64,000 nt of DNA from Oscheius sp. JU75. Taxonomy: Eukaryota > Nematoda > Chromadorea > Rhabditida > Rhabditidae. The position numbers and the translations under genes were made by a program. Positions 45,601-62,742 of this stretch are shown here, piece after piece (the stretch's first letter is position 1; each line of letters opens with the position of its first letter). The DNA is taken from NCBI GenBank assembly GCA_037178855.1, contig JASJZC010000002.1, positions 6,398,501 to 6,462,500 of the forward strand, written 5' to 3'. The notes below the pieces were generated by a model. It did not search any database and was not told the DNA's origin. It worked only from the letters and a program-made list of their open reading frames with translations.

Positions 45601-46410
45601 GGACAGAATGACAAAGGGACAGGATATAGGGAGATAGAGTCGTACAAGTGACCCAATTTACACAAGTGACACAACGACTGCTCAACTTTGTCAGTTTCGA
45701 TACGTGCCAGCCATTTCAAGAGATGCTTCATCAGAAGCTGTCACTTCAGTTTTCTTGTTTAGAGAGTGGTTCTTTTTGACCGATCATGCGGTATCATGTC
45801 CTTGTATTCAGTGCAAGTTCCATCCGATTCTTGTCCTTCCAAGAAGACTAATATTGCTGTCTGTACACCATTCGAAGTGATCGAATTACGTCTCCAGTTC
45901 AAAGTTTTCGGTCAGCCGATTATGCCCCATGGTCAGTCACAAGATGTCCCTTAGTCTATTTGGGTGGTCACTGCCATAAATATCTCGTGAACCGTTTCTC
46001 TATGTGTGTGTCCTTAATAAACAATCTGTTGTCTTCTTCTTCTTTTTGTTACACACTTGTGTCGACGTTTCGTTGCCTTTGTAGACAATTGGCCCCCGGG
46101 TTATTCGGTTTGGCGAACCGAACCGATCCAGATTAGAAAAGCTTTGTGTCTGATGACATATACAGGGAAACAGAAGGTGACAAGGTCCCTGATTGTGACG
46201 TACGCTGGCGCGAAATTTAGCTACGGTTATCACATTAAAGAGCGTGGAAAAGGGTAAATTAGCAGGACGTAAAACTAACTTTGAACTCTTGGCTTCGGTC
46301 TAGTCTTGTAAAGAGACACAGAGACAAAGAAACAGAAAGAGTCCAGTATAATACCCGTAATGGCATTATTAGTGTCATTGACACTCGCAGAGAAACAAAA
46401 ATTAACTAAC

Positions 46411-46991
46411 CTGGTCCATTCCTTCGGGAACAGCAAGCATGGCAGATAGAAGAGAGAGAACAGCTCGTTGATCTCGTAGAAGGCCATATTGCAGCTGTGG
46501 ATCTTGTAGCGGAGCCACTCGTGCTCGTTGTTCACTCCGCGACGGTCGTACTGAGTTTACCAAACTCGTCGAAACTCTCGTGGAGGCGAGTAACGAGTCG
46601 TCCCTCTAAAGACCGTTGTTATGCCCAGGAAATCTTCTTCTTCAAATGCTCGACGTAGATGACCAGTCTGTTGTAGGCCTTGTTCAGCAGCTCGCCAAGG
46701 GTCTCGAAGCGATCAGATTCTTGTCCTCGTGAGGCAGCTTCCAGAGTATGTCCTCGATCTTCTTGATCCGCCGCTTGAAATTAATGAAGCGACGACAATT
46801 AGAAGTCCGGATCCTCCTCGACCACGGCCTTCATCAGCTGCAGCCCTCCGACTCGGTCAGCCAGAGAATGTTTGAGGGATTGGCGGGAAGTCGGACTTGG
46901 CTGCTGGCTCTTCTACTTGTTCCTTAGCCAGCTGCTCCTTCTCTGCCGTCGGCATCGCTACCAGGAAGTCGCTTGAGCCAGCCGTCTCCAT
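46411..46991 (-). pseudogene. Frameshifted remnant of an unrecognised protein-coding gene
   Basis: On the minus strand a Met-start frame (METAGSSDFLVAMPTAEKEQ) runs into a stop. Protein-like segments then continue in alternating frames: LMKAVVEEDPDF; FKRRIKKIEDILWKLPHEDK; FETLGELLNKAYNRLVIYVE; LHESFDEFGKLSTTVAE; and EHEWLRYKIHSCNMAFYEIN up to a possible GTTAG donor. At least four frame changes are needed and no introns fit them. Protein-like composition on both sides of each break indicates a real former gene, with relaxed constraint or assembly errors. Coiled-coil-like helices predominate; family unknown. Confidence 0.5.
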
Positions 46992-47170
46992 CGTCACGAT
47001 TCTGAATGGAACCTTGGAGTAATTAAAAAGTTTTTCCAAAAAAAAAACAACAACAAGTTGGAACTCTCTCTTATATTTCTACTTTTCTCAAACAGCTGTC
47101 TCTGTGTCTGTCTGGCAACCAAAATGAAAAACCATTTATTTCCAAAAATCAAACAAGGATTCAGGCGTCC

Positions 47171-51861
<4,691 letters not shown>

Positions 51862-52076
51862 CCTGGACAGTGAATGGTTAAAAGTGTCCAGAGAGACAGA
51901 GAGAGACAGAGAAACAGAGATCTCCGAGTCCGAAACAAACAAAAGATAAGCTAGATGTTCTAGGAGAACGCGGAAAAGCAATAACTGTCGGAGAAAAGAC
52001 AGCCGACTGGTCTCTTATCAGCACATGGCTTGCACATGGTCTTTTTAGGAATCTTTATTTGTACAGATATGTCTCT

Positions 52077-55000
52077 CTAGTAACGATAAAGAAGCTTGTC
52101 GTTAGCAGCAGCTCCCATTTCCAAGGTTGCAAAGTTCGACCAGGTCACAGTTTGGGTGGTGCCAGTGATCGTGATCAGTTTGCTGGCTGACAGAGTTAGC
52201 ACCTTGGTGATCGGACTGTAGCGACTTTTCTGGGTATCGATGGTCAGCTTATTTCCGTTGATCTTGAACGTGGAATAGTCTGGCTGACTGGGATAGTTGA
52301 AGATTTCCAGAGTGTCTAGGGTAGGGAGAGTGACAGAGCTCTGGAAAAAAGCATGTTCAACTGTCCTGCCTCTCTCAAACTCACGACAGACTGCTTGACA
52401 GAGATAGTAAAGTTCCCGGTCGAACTGCTTCCAGCGTAGTCGTATCGGATATCCCAGTAGGAAGACGAAGAAGCCAGATCTCCCTGAATGATTCCCTCTC
52501 CGTCGTCCCAACGTAGAGTTCCAGTAGCGGATAAAGAATCATCGGCGACGATGAGGACCTCGAAGGGATTCTGACGAGAGGCTGTGGTGGTGACACCAGG
52601 TACTTGTCGGGGAATGATGTTTCCATCTGAAAAGCAGACCACGGATTCTGAAGCCTTTATGTAGACTCACTCTTGACGAAGACCGGAATCAGCGAAGTGG
52701 TAGGAGCCGGAACGGTAGTCTTACCAGACTCGAACCTGAGACCGTAGTTGTAGTCGAAGAGGGAGTAGAAGGTACCATCAGGGATGTACACATCGACCGT
52801 CGTGGCTCCCTGAAACTCAACTAACAGAATAGCTTGTCTGCTAACCTGAGTTACAACGGGAGCGACCATGATCGACGGTCCCCACATGAACTGCTCGCTG
52901 AGATTATAGGTCTCCTCGTCGTGAGGGTACTCGAAAAAGACTGGTCGAATAACTGTGCCACCGTTGCTTGAAACCAGGTGGTGGAGCCTGAAACGTTTCG
53001 AGTGAACAGGGAAAACTTCTGTGTCATGTGTAATTTGAACCCGGCTCATTTGGATCTGTAGTGGGTGCGCTAGTCGATTGCGCCATGCTGCAAAAGGCGA
53101 GCCCGGCTTCCCCTCGCTAGACTAGCAGAGATCGAGAGCAAGTGGATAAGGCTCGATTCAAAGTGAAATATCTTACGTGAACAGGTACGGTAGATAGCGA
53201 TATCTAAAGAGGTTAGCCTTCTTTGTCGCGGCTGTCACACTGGGCCATTGGGTCGGATCCTGAGGCGGGTTACCGATTGAGTTGTGATTTCTCATGAAGC
53301 TGTGGAAAGCTCCCATCTGTTGCCAGCGGAGGCAGAGTTCCTCATTGGTAGTTTGCAGGAAGCCACAGATATCCGATCCAACGTACCTTAAATACTTTCT
53401 GTCCAGCAAAAAAGAGTAAGGTTACGGGATTCCGAAGAGATTGAACTCCTGGGCCCCGATGACTGAAGTCCGGAGATCCTCCCATCTTGCAGTGTTGTCT
53501 CCGAGCCAGTGACCGGCAAAGACACCGGATCCGGGAAATGTGGATCTGGAGATTACGACTCCTCTCTTCCCGGTAGAAGTATATAGAGCTTGTTGAGTGG
53601 AACGAGCCTCACTCCAACCGTACATGTTCTTGAGGTTGTAGAGTCGCTCGGTTCCGTTCTTCTGGACAGCCAGGAGACAGAGAGTCTTCGAAGCGAGGTA
53701 GTTACCCTAGGAACGCAATGATCATTGAATCCTAGAGGACAAAAACAAAAATCAACCCAATTGTTAAATTTCATGGAAATTCGATGTTCTGGCAGTTTCC
53801 CATCAAAAAGCAAAAAATGTTCTCCCGGAACTATATACAGTTGCCGGCAGGCGCTCTCACCGACTGTCCCATCAGTGCGAAGCCCCTGTTCCTATCGCGT
53901 ACACGAAGTGTGGGGGTGCGCAACTGCGATACTATTAGTTAGCCTTACAGTTGCTCCATAGTTCCAAACGCTGTGTGTCTTGTAGGGTGGCATGTCCCAT
54001 TCCGCATCTTGTCCTCCATCCTGCATCGGACACTTCAGTGGCAGATCATTCGGGTGGTCAGCGCTGTCATAATACCACGGGTGATCGTCATTTGTTCCAA
54101 AGTTGGCCGGCTCATTCATATCAATCCAGATTCCGTCAAAGGCCAGTTGCTTGCGGAACAAGTTGAACTCATTGAGCCACCATTTGTGCGTAGCGTTGGT
54201 TTGGTCGAAAAAGTCTGGGAAGGCGACATGCTTGTCGGGCCAGACCACTCCCAACATGATTTTCGTGCTCTTGGCCAACGGGTACTGGTCCTGGATCGAG
54301 TGCATCACCTGGTCGGCTCGCTCCCACTCCAGGAATCGTGCTCCCTGAAAGATTTCAATATACAATAGGTCAAAGAATACATACGTTGTCTAGACCCCTC
54401 TTGAAAGAGTCATAGTCGACCTGAATAGCCGGGTCCCAGATCGGGATGAGTCTCATTCCGAGGCTGCGAATCTGATCGACATAGGAGGGGAGACCGGCCC
54501 AGTTGGCCTGACCAATAGTGAAATCTTTGTATCGCTCCATGTAGTCGATGTCGACCACGGCAGTGTCAATAGGAATGCCAGCATTTGTGATTCTCGTGAT
54601 GGTGGCTTGGAGCTCGGACAGGCCGGTGTAGCCGTAGCGAGAAAACTGGTAGCCAAGGCCCCAGTAGGCTGGCAGGAAGGGCTTGCCAATTAGAGACTGG
54701 TACTGCTTCACGACATCTTCGGGAGTAGGCCCTGGGAAGAAGTACATGTCTAGCATTCCTCCGGTAGTACGGTAGATCAGGGTGGGACCGGGAGCTGTGG
54801 TGACTTCCTGAAGATTAACTTTTCATGTCTCTCTGTATCTGTTTTCTGTCTCTCTGTCTGTCTTTCTGTTTCTGTCTTTCTGTCCCTCTGTGTCTGTCTG
54901 AATCTATCTATTTGCCTCGCTGGTTCTCTGCCTCTCTCTGTTTCTCAGCTTCTATTTGTCTCTCTCACCTGAGCATTACTGTTCAGAATGAGAACTCCGT

Positions 55001-55863
55001 GAGCATTGCCATCAGGCTCCACAACCATGTAGAAAGGGTGTACTCCATACAGATTCTTCGTGTCCACTCCGGCAGAGTTCGGTGGCTCGTCTCTTGCCCA
55101 CATTCCCCAGGTCAAATACTTGCTGAAGTCGTGCTGAAACTCTCTGTTAGAACTGATGGTTCTCAAATCGTACCTTGATGTTCTGATGGACGTTCTCCCC
55201 CCCAACCGTACATATTCTCCGAGGGGAGATTTGTAGCGATTTGAATGAACTTGTCGCAAAAAATCAGACCTCCAAGGGAAGTATCGAACAGCTTTCTGTT
55301 GGTACTCTTTCTGACCACTTCGAAGGAGAAGGGATCGGAGGCAGTGTTGGTCTTGAGAGTGACAGAGTCAGTAGCGTTGGACTTCTGACGGGGGGAAGTT
55401 GACCGGTGGCTCGTACCGTCCACTGAATCAAATGAACAGTTTTCACATCAGCTTACCCATCCTGAGTCGTGATTCTTACATTGAGAGTCGACCCGAGATT
55501 TGAAGAAGTGAGGACGAGAGTGGAGACATCAGCGCCCCAAGGACTCTTCGGACCGTCGTTTTTAGACAGAGTGGTAGTGGACTGAGTCTGGGAGATGAAC
55601 TTGTAGCCGACTCCCTGCTTGAAGAAGCACCACGGCTGATTCGGATCGTTCTGAAGATATATCAGTTGAGAGACAGAGAGACAGAGGAACACAGAGGCAG
55701 AAAGGAGACTTACGGGAACATTAGCCGGCGTCCAAGTGCATCCTCGGGCCTCGCAGAGTTGTTGTGTTGCTCCTGGCTCTGGATAACAGTCCATTCTGAC
55801 CGGGTCCGAAACGGACAAGGCTATGAGGCCCAGCAGCCCAATCCATACGGCTAGGATACCCAT
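52077..55863 (-). CDS. Secreted trefoil plus GH31 alpha-glucosidase 2, with two homopolymer frameshifts as read
   Basis: Twelve exons (55863-55714, 55650-55457, 55422-55174, 55133-54969, 54807-54385, 54344-53949, 53706-53426, 53386-53177, 52987-52846, 52809-52671, 52626-52385, 52340-52077), about 950 aa. The layout matches the neighbour: signal peptide, trefoil (RMDCYPEPGATQQLCEARGC), GH31 nucleophile in FDGIWIDMNEPANF, acid/base in [14 protein letters not shown]. Exon 3 as read carries one extra base in a G run at about 55390-55395 and another in a C run at about 55198-55203 (plus strand). Everything else is open and in phase, so sequencing or assembly error is likelier than inactivation. 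Three introns of copy 1 are absent, and one extra intron splits the trefoil exon. Confidence 0.88.
53030..53090 (-). repeat. tRNA-derived SINE remnant in GH31 intron
   Basis: On the minus strand CATGGCGCAATCGACTAGCG, CACCCACTACAGATCC and CGGGTTCAAATTAC. tRNA-like A and B boxes in the intron at 52988-53176. Confidence 0.5.
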
Positions 55864-56515
55864 TCTAAAAAGCACAAACTTTTCAGAAGGTGAGTTTATA
55901 AACAAAATAGGCACAAACTCCAAAAAGGGCTGGTCTGGCTGGTCGTGACCACGCGGATGCGGCGTGCTCTTTATCAGAAACGTCTTTTGTGCTTATCTGA
56001 AAGGGCGGCAGAATGTGATGATGTTCGAGAATGAAATAGTAAGAGAGACAGAGGGAGAGAGAATGAGCATAGACCGGACAGCTGTTTTGCTTGAGAGCGA
56101 GGGAGAACAACTCGAACGTGAACTTTCAAATAACACAGCTTAACATCAATTGTCCACTGTTTGATCCGCTCTCTCTCTCTATTCCTGGAATGTTCCCTCT
56201 TATCACAATACAGTTGCAACGAGCACAGAAAACAATCGAAGGGTTCAGACATCTGTCCTATTTCCGCAAGTACAAGGGACAACAATTAATCAACTGGAAA
56301 TCGATAACTGCTCTTATTGTTTGAGTTCTCGGCGGGTCAGATAAACTTTTTGAGGGGTTCTGGGGGAAAAGATGAACATGTAAACTGAAAAACTGGGGAC
56401 AGTGACAGTGAGGTTCCGCAAGTCCTAGCAACTGGCCTGTATATCCCATTCAATTGTGCGATAGGTGGAGCTACGGGCGGTGGTAGAGGAGACGAAGGCT
56501 GCAGACGACGGTCGA

Positions 56516-56800
56516 TGCATGAGCATCGGGTAGAATAGCTGGAAAAACTACGAAACAGATGCTCGACAGAGCTTGACAAGTTATCTCTGATCGGGCAGAA
56601 CAACTTTGTGTCAACTCGTGTACAATGTGTAGTTGCTTGATCGAGTTATTCTACCCGATGCTCTTCCATGAACTCGTCGTCAGATACTCTCATCTTCTAC
56701 CTGTTTGGTGTCCTCAATGATATCTACCGGACCGAATGCAAGTTCTGGAAGGAAATGAAAGTCTGTTTCACTGTTTGTCTCTCTGTTTCTTTGTCTCTCT
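56516..56800 (+). repeat. MITE-like family copy with inverted ends
   Basis: GAGCATCGGGTAGAATA at 56521-56537 and TATTCTACCCGATGCTC at 56645-56663 form facing inverted repeats around about 110 bp containing TTGACAAGTTATCTC. Downstream, CTCGTCGTCAG, TACCGGACCGAATGCAAGTT and TGGAAGGAAATGAAAG continue the family, ending in CTCTGTTTCTTTGTCTCTCT. Confidence 0.5.
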
Positions 56801-56852
56801 GTCTTCCAGTCGCAATTTATTTCAATCTTTCAGCAAAATCGAGTTCATATGT

Positions 56853-56868
56853 GGCCCTGAAGAGGGCC
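56853..56868 (-). terminator. H4 histone mRNA 3' stem-loop
   Basis: Minus-strand GGCCCT-CTTC-AGGGCC is a perfect 6-bp stem with a 4-nt loop, flanked by CCCAAC and ACA. It replaces polyadenylation and is bound by SLBP. The loop begins with C. Confidence 0.92.
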
Positions 56869-56904
56869 GTTGGGTTTTAAAAGTAAAGCTCAGTCTCGAT
56901 AGAC

Positions 56905-57454
<550 letters not shown>

Positions 57455-58062
57455 CACAGCTGGACGACTAGGAACGAATCTATTTATTGGGTGGAAGAAT
57501 CTTAACAAAAATGAGACTAGAAGAAGAAGTTTCTGACAGGCATTTCTACCTTGAAGAGCTCCCGGTCAAAGCCAGAATATTCAGAATCGAAAGAAGGGAC
57601 AGTGACTAGAACAGAGCTCGAGAAAAGTATCTGAAGAGAGTTTGACATATCCATTGCTGCTACAATAAGAAATCTGGTTTTCTTGCTCTGTGCTGTTCAA
57701 ATTTTTGAGTCTATCTCGGAGCTGAAACAGACTGTTTTTCCTACAGGAACTCATGGTCATCTCTGTTCTTTTTTATGATAGACGTCAACGATCGACTCAG
57801 TCACCTTATTGGCATTCAGTCTTTTACAGGCTGCCAGAAATTGAATGCGCCAGCCGGCTTCAAGGGAAGCTGTCGACCATGTCAAAGAATCAGGGCTCAG
57901 AGTTCTGTCGACCACCAAAACCTTATGTTAACTTCACCGTGTCTCTTCTGGCATGATCCAGCTTGTAAAGTGACTAATAAACCTCTCACGACTCATTTTG
58001 GTCCTGCGAATCATTTTCGAATCAATTTATTCAGGCAAGGATAAAAAACAAGATAGATATGT

Positions 58063-58078
58063 GGCCCTGAAGAGGGCC
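58063..58078 (-). terminator. H2A histone mRNA 3' stem-loop
   Basis: Same GGCCCT-CTTC-AGGGCC hairpin and flanks as H4. Confidence 0.92.
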
Positions 58079-58114
58079 GTTGGGTTTGAAAGTTGTGCCG
58101 GTCGAGAGAGTGAT

Positions 58115-58495
58115 TTACTTCTCCTCAGCAGTCTTCTTGGGCAGAAGAACAGCCTGGATGTTGGGCAGGACTCCTCCCTGGGCGATAGTCACTCCGGACA
58201 GAAGCTTGTTGAGCTCCTCGTCGTTGCGGACAGCCAGTTGGAGATGGCGAGGGTTGATTCTCGTCTTCTTGTTGTCACGGGCAGCGTTTCCGGCCAACTC
58301 GAGGACTTCGGCGGCGAGGTATTCGAGAACGGCAGCTAGGTAGACGGGGGCTCCAGCACCAATGCGTTGTGCGTAATTGCCCTTGCGGAGCATACGGTGC
58401 AGACGACCGACAGGGAACTGAAGTCCGGCACGGCTCGAGCGAGACTTGGCCTTTCCTCCAGACTTGGCTTTTCCTCCTTTTCCTCTTCCAGACAT
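58115..58495 (-). CDS. Histone H2A
   Basis: Single exon, 126 aa, [20 protein letters not shown] at the start, the [15 protein letters not shown] fold start and [15 protein letters not shown] at the end. This is the canonical core H2A, not H2A.Z or H2A.X: no SQ tail and a short C-terminus. It dimerises with H2B. TATA box at 58559-58565 and stem-loop downstream. It lies 1.2 kb from H4 in the same orientation, unlike the divergent pairs common in Caenorhabditis clusters. Confidence 0.98.
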   Translation of the reverse strand: MSGRGKGGKAKSGGKAKSRSSRAGLQFPVGRLHRMLRKGNYAQRIGAGAPVYLAAVLEYLAAEVLELAGNAARDNKKTRINPRHLQLAVRNDEELNKLLSGVTIAQGGVLPNIQAVLLPKKTAEEK

Positions 58496-58558
58496 GATGA
58501 CGACTTAGCGGCGGCTTGTTGAGTATGAGACTCGTACCGAAATGGTAAAATGGGCGGC

Positions 58559-58565
58559 TTATAAA
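58559..58565 (-). promoter_or_regulatory. TATA box of H2A
   Basis: Minus-strand TTTATAA within CCTTTATAAGCC, about 64 bp upstream of the ATG. Confidence 0.7.
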
Positions 58566-58849
58566 GGCTCCTGGCCGTTGCTCCGCCCAGCCAAAAGCGC
58601 GCCAAAAACTGGCTTCTCTCAGCGAGACGCACTCTCTCCGCTGCGGTCAGTTATTCGAATGCGACCTGGACTGTGCGAAAATCGAAGAGAGCGTGGTGAC
58701 CCGAGAGAGGGATATTGGAATGGTTCCAAAAGGATAAAAAATGCGGGAAAGAGTTGGTCCAGGGAAAAGAGGTTTATGGATGAAAACTGAAGTTCAGAAA
58801 AAAAAGAAAAGAAAAAAGCCCTGTCACGGTCTCTTGTTCAGGGTTGTTC

Positions 58850-58980
58850 ACCTGTTCCCTCATTTTGGAGCTGAGTTGAAAATATTCAATTATGTGATGT
58901 TCTACAATCTTGTAGCATTTGTTCTCCAACTTTGCAGAGCATCGTTATGCCGAGAAATCACGTTTTGAATCCGAAAAGAC
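58850..58980 (+). repeat. Copy of the CTACAA/TTGTAG hairpin repeat
   Basis: ATGTGATGTTCTACAATCTT, GTAGCATTTGTTCTCCAACT, TTGCAGAGCATCG and GTTTTGAATCCGAAAA align with the copies at 42 kb. Confidence 0.5.
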
Positions 58981-59619
58981 GAAAACAAGACGGCGTCTAC
59001 GAGTTGCAAAGAAACATCAATTATTTTTTGAATGAAAACTTTTTTGGTTTGGATGATGCCGTTGGGGCTCGTGACAGGTAGATGATGCTCCGGTTCTACA
59101 GGAACACAGACTTTTGGGCATTATGAACTAGATTAGAGCTAGACCTCTCTAAGAGAGTACATTGCAACGACGACTATGCTGCTGCTGATCGTCTGACTCC
59201 TGCCAACCATCTTGCATGCACTGCGACAGCGAGAAAGAGAAGAAAGACTGGGGCCAAGCTGCTCGAGACCATTCTGCTGCAGCAGAAGAACATCAAGAAA
59301 GATCTGAAGGAGCTGAAGAAGCGCTACAGCTGCAAGTGCCACATAGACAACATGATCTTTTACGGCAAGGTCAACTTCTCGTATTCAATAAAAATATACT
59401 TTCTGGTGCTGTTCACCACACCCACAAGAGACAAAACTCTGGGATATTTTCGTCCTGATAGACCCACTTCTGTAAATCCCACTTTGTTCCCTAACTCCCC
59501 GTCTTTCTGTTTCAGTCAGTAAAAACGTCTACCATCATTTCCCCTTGATGATGCGGTATCCGTCTCATTGTCTATGAGATTTATTAGGTTACAAGATACA
59601 ATCAAATGATTCGAATTGT

Positions 59620-59635
59620 GGCCCTGAAGAGGGCC
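59620..59635 (-). terminator. H2B histone mRNA 3' stem-loop
   Basis: Identical GGCCCT-CTTC-AGGGCC hairpin with the same flanks. Confidence 0.92.
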
Positions 59636-59676
59636 GTTGGGTTTGAAAGGAAGTAAACTCTCTCTTGGGAAGAGAA

Positions 59677-60051
59677 TTACTTGCTGGAGGTGTACTTGGT
59701 GACGGCCTTGGTACCCTCAGAGACGGCGTGCTTGGCCAGCTCTCCGGGCAGGATGAGGCGGACAGCGGTCTGGACTTCGCGAGAAGAGATGGTGCTCTTC
59801 TTGTTGTAGTGGGCAAGACGGCTGGCCTCGGCGGCGATGCGCTCGAAGACGTCGTTGACAAAGGAGTTCATGATGCTCATGGCCTTCGAGGAGACTCCAG
59901 TGTCGGGGTGGACCTGCTTCAGGACACGGTAGATGTAGACAGAGTAGGATTCCTTGCGTCCTCCACGTCTCTTCTTCTTCTCTCCGGTGCGAGTGGCCTT
60001 TTGGGCCTTGGCGGCCTTCTTGGCTCCCTTGGCAGACGGCTTGGGCGGCAT
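59677..60051 (-). CDS. Histone H2B
   Basis: Single exon, 124 aa, beginning [18 protein letters not shown] and ending [16 protein letters not shown]. The core [20 protein letters not shown] is nearly invariant. The N-terminal tail is close to that of Caenorhabditis H2B. An in-frame Met 33 bp upstream would add [11 protein letters not shown], but the conserved MPPKPSAKG start is preferred. TATA box, stem-loop and an upstream inverted repeat are present. Confidence 0.98.
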   Translation of the reverse strand: MPPKPSAKGAKKAAKAQKATRTGEKKKRRGGRKESYSVYIYRVLKQVHPDTGVSSKAMSIMNSFVNDVFERIAAEASRLAHYNKKSTISSREVQTAVRLILPGELAKHAVSEGTKAVTKYTSSK

Positions 60052-60098
60052 TGTCAGTAGTTCACTTGATGGGTGCTGTTCCACTCCAAATGGCTCGC

Positions 60099-60105
60099 TT
60101 ATATA
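60099..60105 (-). promoter_or_regulatory. TATA box of H2B
   Basis: Minus-strand TATATAA within CGCTATATAAGCG, about 48 bp upstream of the ATG. Confidence 0.75.
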
Positions 60106-60148
60106 GCGGGTTTCCGTTAGCCACGCCCCCGTCGCTTCGCGCCAAAAA

Positions 60149-60188
60149 TGACCTAGACCGTTCCAATTGCATGGGACGGTCTAGGTCA
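60149..60188. promoter_or_regulatory. Long inverted repeat upstream of H2B
   Basis: Arms TGACCTAGACCGTTCC and GGGACGGTCTAGGTCA pair at all but one or two positions around an 8-base centre. The outer ends are TGACCTAG and CTAGGTCA. It lies about 45 bp upstream of the H2B TATA box. Confidence 0.55.
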
Positions 60189-60638
60189 GTGGCAGTCAAG
60201 GCGATAACACGGAACGGATGGTTACTGGATCAGAGAGGGAGACGAGGACTGCTGAACAGTACGGGGTGGCCTGCCAGAGAAACAGAAAATAAAAACGACA
60301 GAAGGAGAAAAACAATGGGTTGGTGGCCTTCCGAGAGGGACAGAGAGACACAGAAAGAGAGAAAGACAGGAAGACAGAAACAGAGAGTGAGAGAGAGTGA
60401 GAGAGAAAAAGACGGAGTGGTATACAGACGAAGAGACAGATTGAGACAGAGAGACAGTATCTCTACACTGTAGTGAGCATCTTCGCCCAATTGGTAACTG
60501 GGAGTCTAGAAGAAGCTGCAGTAACTTTCGAAGTTTGTATGTTTCCATCCAAAACTTCTTTGAGTTTCAAATGAAATAAAGAAATCAAGCAATTACCAAA
60601 GAGACAGGAGATTTCCAGCTGTGAGCTCGTCGTCTGCT

Positions 60639-60751
60639 ATGGTCAGTTCCAGGTCTCTTCTACTCGAACCACCCAATTTCAGAAACTCTTCGTGCTCTTC
60701 TTGCTCGGACTCCTGGTGGCAGTCGACAGTGCTCCCGTCAAGTCGGCATAG
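60639..60751 (+). CDS. Signal-peptide mini-gene between H2B and H3 (hypothetical)
   Basis: An ATG ends exactly at a GTCAGT donor (60639-60641). The AATTTCAG acceptor leads into KLFVLFLLGLLVAVDSAPVK, a textbook signal peptide, before TAG. A second splice from a donor just before the stop into 60799 onward would add an acidic segment of about 20 residues (RRLEEAVRGDAVGSEEAEEQ) and stop. The leader is convincing and the rest is inference. It could encode a short secreted peptide. Confidence 0.28.
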
Positions 60752-61284
60752 ACCGCGACCTGGATACTAGTTAAAAGAAGCTTGGGGAAGTTTTCAGCGG
60801 AGACTAGAAGAAGCAGTTCGAGGAGATGCAGTAGGTTCCGAAGAAGCGGAAGAACAGTAAGGAAAGCTACACTACAGCCTGGCAAACCCTGGGAGACGAG
60901 GATTCTGGTAGGATGTGGCAGCAGTGGAGTCTTCTAGACAGCAGTTGCACGTCCTTCGCGTTGAATAACAGCTGTCTATCGGGATTCGTTTGGTCTCGTC
61001 TATCTGTCGCTCCTGTGGTAGAGTCACTTGTTTGACTGTCACCTTGTGCCGTAGCCCTGTATCGCTGTACCTGTTAGTTAACTGCCGATAACTTCTGTAA
61101 CGGTTCATGTCACACTCACTATCTATCTGTCTCATTCCTGGTCGAGTCACTTCTCTGATTGTCACTATCTTCTCTACCTTTGTCTTACTGTTCCAGGCAG
61201 TAGAAAAGTTTTTTCTGTTTCACTATCTGTCTGTCTCACAAGTTTACTCTCAAGAGTTCAAAACAAATAAATCGATAGATATGT

Positions 61285-61300
61285 GGCACTAAAGAGGGCC
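61285..61300 (-). terminator. H3 histone mRNA 3' stem-loop (variant)
   Basis: Minus-strand GGCCCT-CTTT-AGTGCC. Relative to the other three hairpins the 3' arm has T for G, giving one C-U mismatch in the stem, and the loop ends in T instead of C. The flanking CCCAAC and ACAT are kept. Confidence 0.85.
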
Positions 61301-61330
61301 GTTGGGTGTTCAAAGAATGGTCACGAGTAC

Positions 61331-61861
<531 letters not shown>

Positions 61862-62269
61862 TCAACGCTCTTTTGCCTTTCGGGATAGAGTCAAATGTTA
61901 TCTGGGGGAATAAAGGAACTATAAGGGACAAAGTAAAGTTGCTCTCAAAAAACATCATTTCCGAGATACTAGTTAATAGAGCATCGAGGAACAACATGCT
62001 CCCTGCGCACTTGGTTCCAACTGAATTTCTGAACTTGCCAGAACTTGTCAAAAGCAATAAAATTGTTGAAATAAGTTACGTGTCAAGCTGTCTGGCTTTT
62101 CTTCAGAGAAGTGCGCATTCTTCCGGTATCACTTTTGTGAAGAAGCTCGAAGAATGACTCTGTACTAACTCTGTATTCTATCGAATAACTTGGTCGATCT
62201 GTCTGAAACGATCTTGCTTCCTATATAGTGAGAAAAACTTGTAGTGGCTCCATTTCAAAAGTCGGAAGA

Positions 62270-62430
62270 TAGACAGGCATCCTAGAACTTTGCTAGCAGC
62301 CACTGAAGTCGAGAGACAAGCTGAACTGATGACAAGCTATGGCATAATGTAAAATAGCTTCCAAGTGGAGATAATGTTTGACAGCAATTGACAAGTTAAC
62401 TCTAAGTCTGTCAGTTCTGGTAGCACATCT
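62270..62430 (-). repeat. MITE-like family fragment
   Basis: On the minus strand AGCTTGTC-TCTCGACTTCAGTGG, then CTGCTAGCAAAG. The nearby TTGACAAGTTAACTC and CTGTCAGTTCTGG blocks are also family members. Confidence 0.4.
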
Positions 62431-62742
62431 ACTCGAGAACAGTTGGCTCTCTTGTCTTTCCCAAGCTATCGACTTCTACTAGTGGCACTACTGGAAGTAC
62501 TTCTAGTAAGACAGACATGGAGTCTTTCTGTCACTCTGCCTTTCTATCTTTTTCAACCTCTGCGCAGAAATGTTCATTTTGAGTGAATATGTGCTTGTAA
62601 GTGTTGTACAGGAGATAGGGACCGGGGCAGATTGAGCAGACGAAAAGATATAAGTGAAGAGATATCAGAAGTTAGTTGGTGTCTTCCTCTCTGGAGACAC
62701 AACTAGCATCTGCGCTGTGAAGTGAGTAGAAAAGAGAAATGA

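Larger units (their letters stand above)
39310..46410. other. Seven-kilobase gene desert with repeats
   Basis: No ORF here has both protein-like composition and splice support. It holds a tRNA-like element (39866-39930), two hairpin-repeat copies (42140-42270, 42490-42610), a strong palindrome (42441-42479), and CTTTCTGTCT runs near 44550-44610. Confidence 0.5.

Noticed and set aside
59665-60060. 131-residue plus-strand ORF opposite H2B
   Set aside because: It is the antisense shadow of the H2B coding sequence; similar shadows lie opposite H4, H2A and H3.
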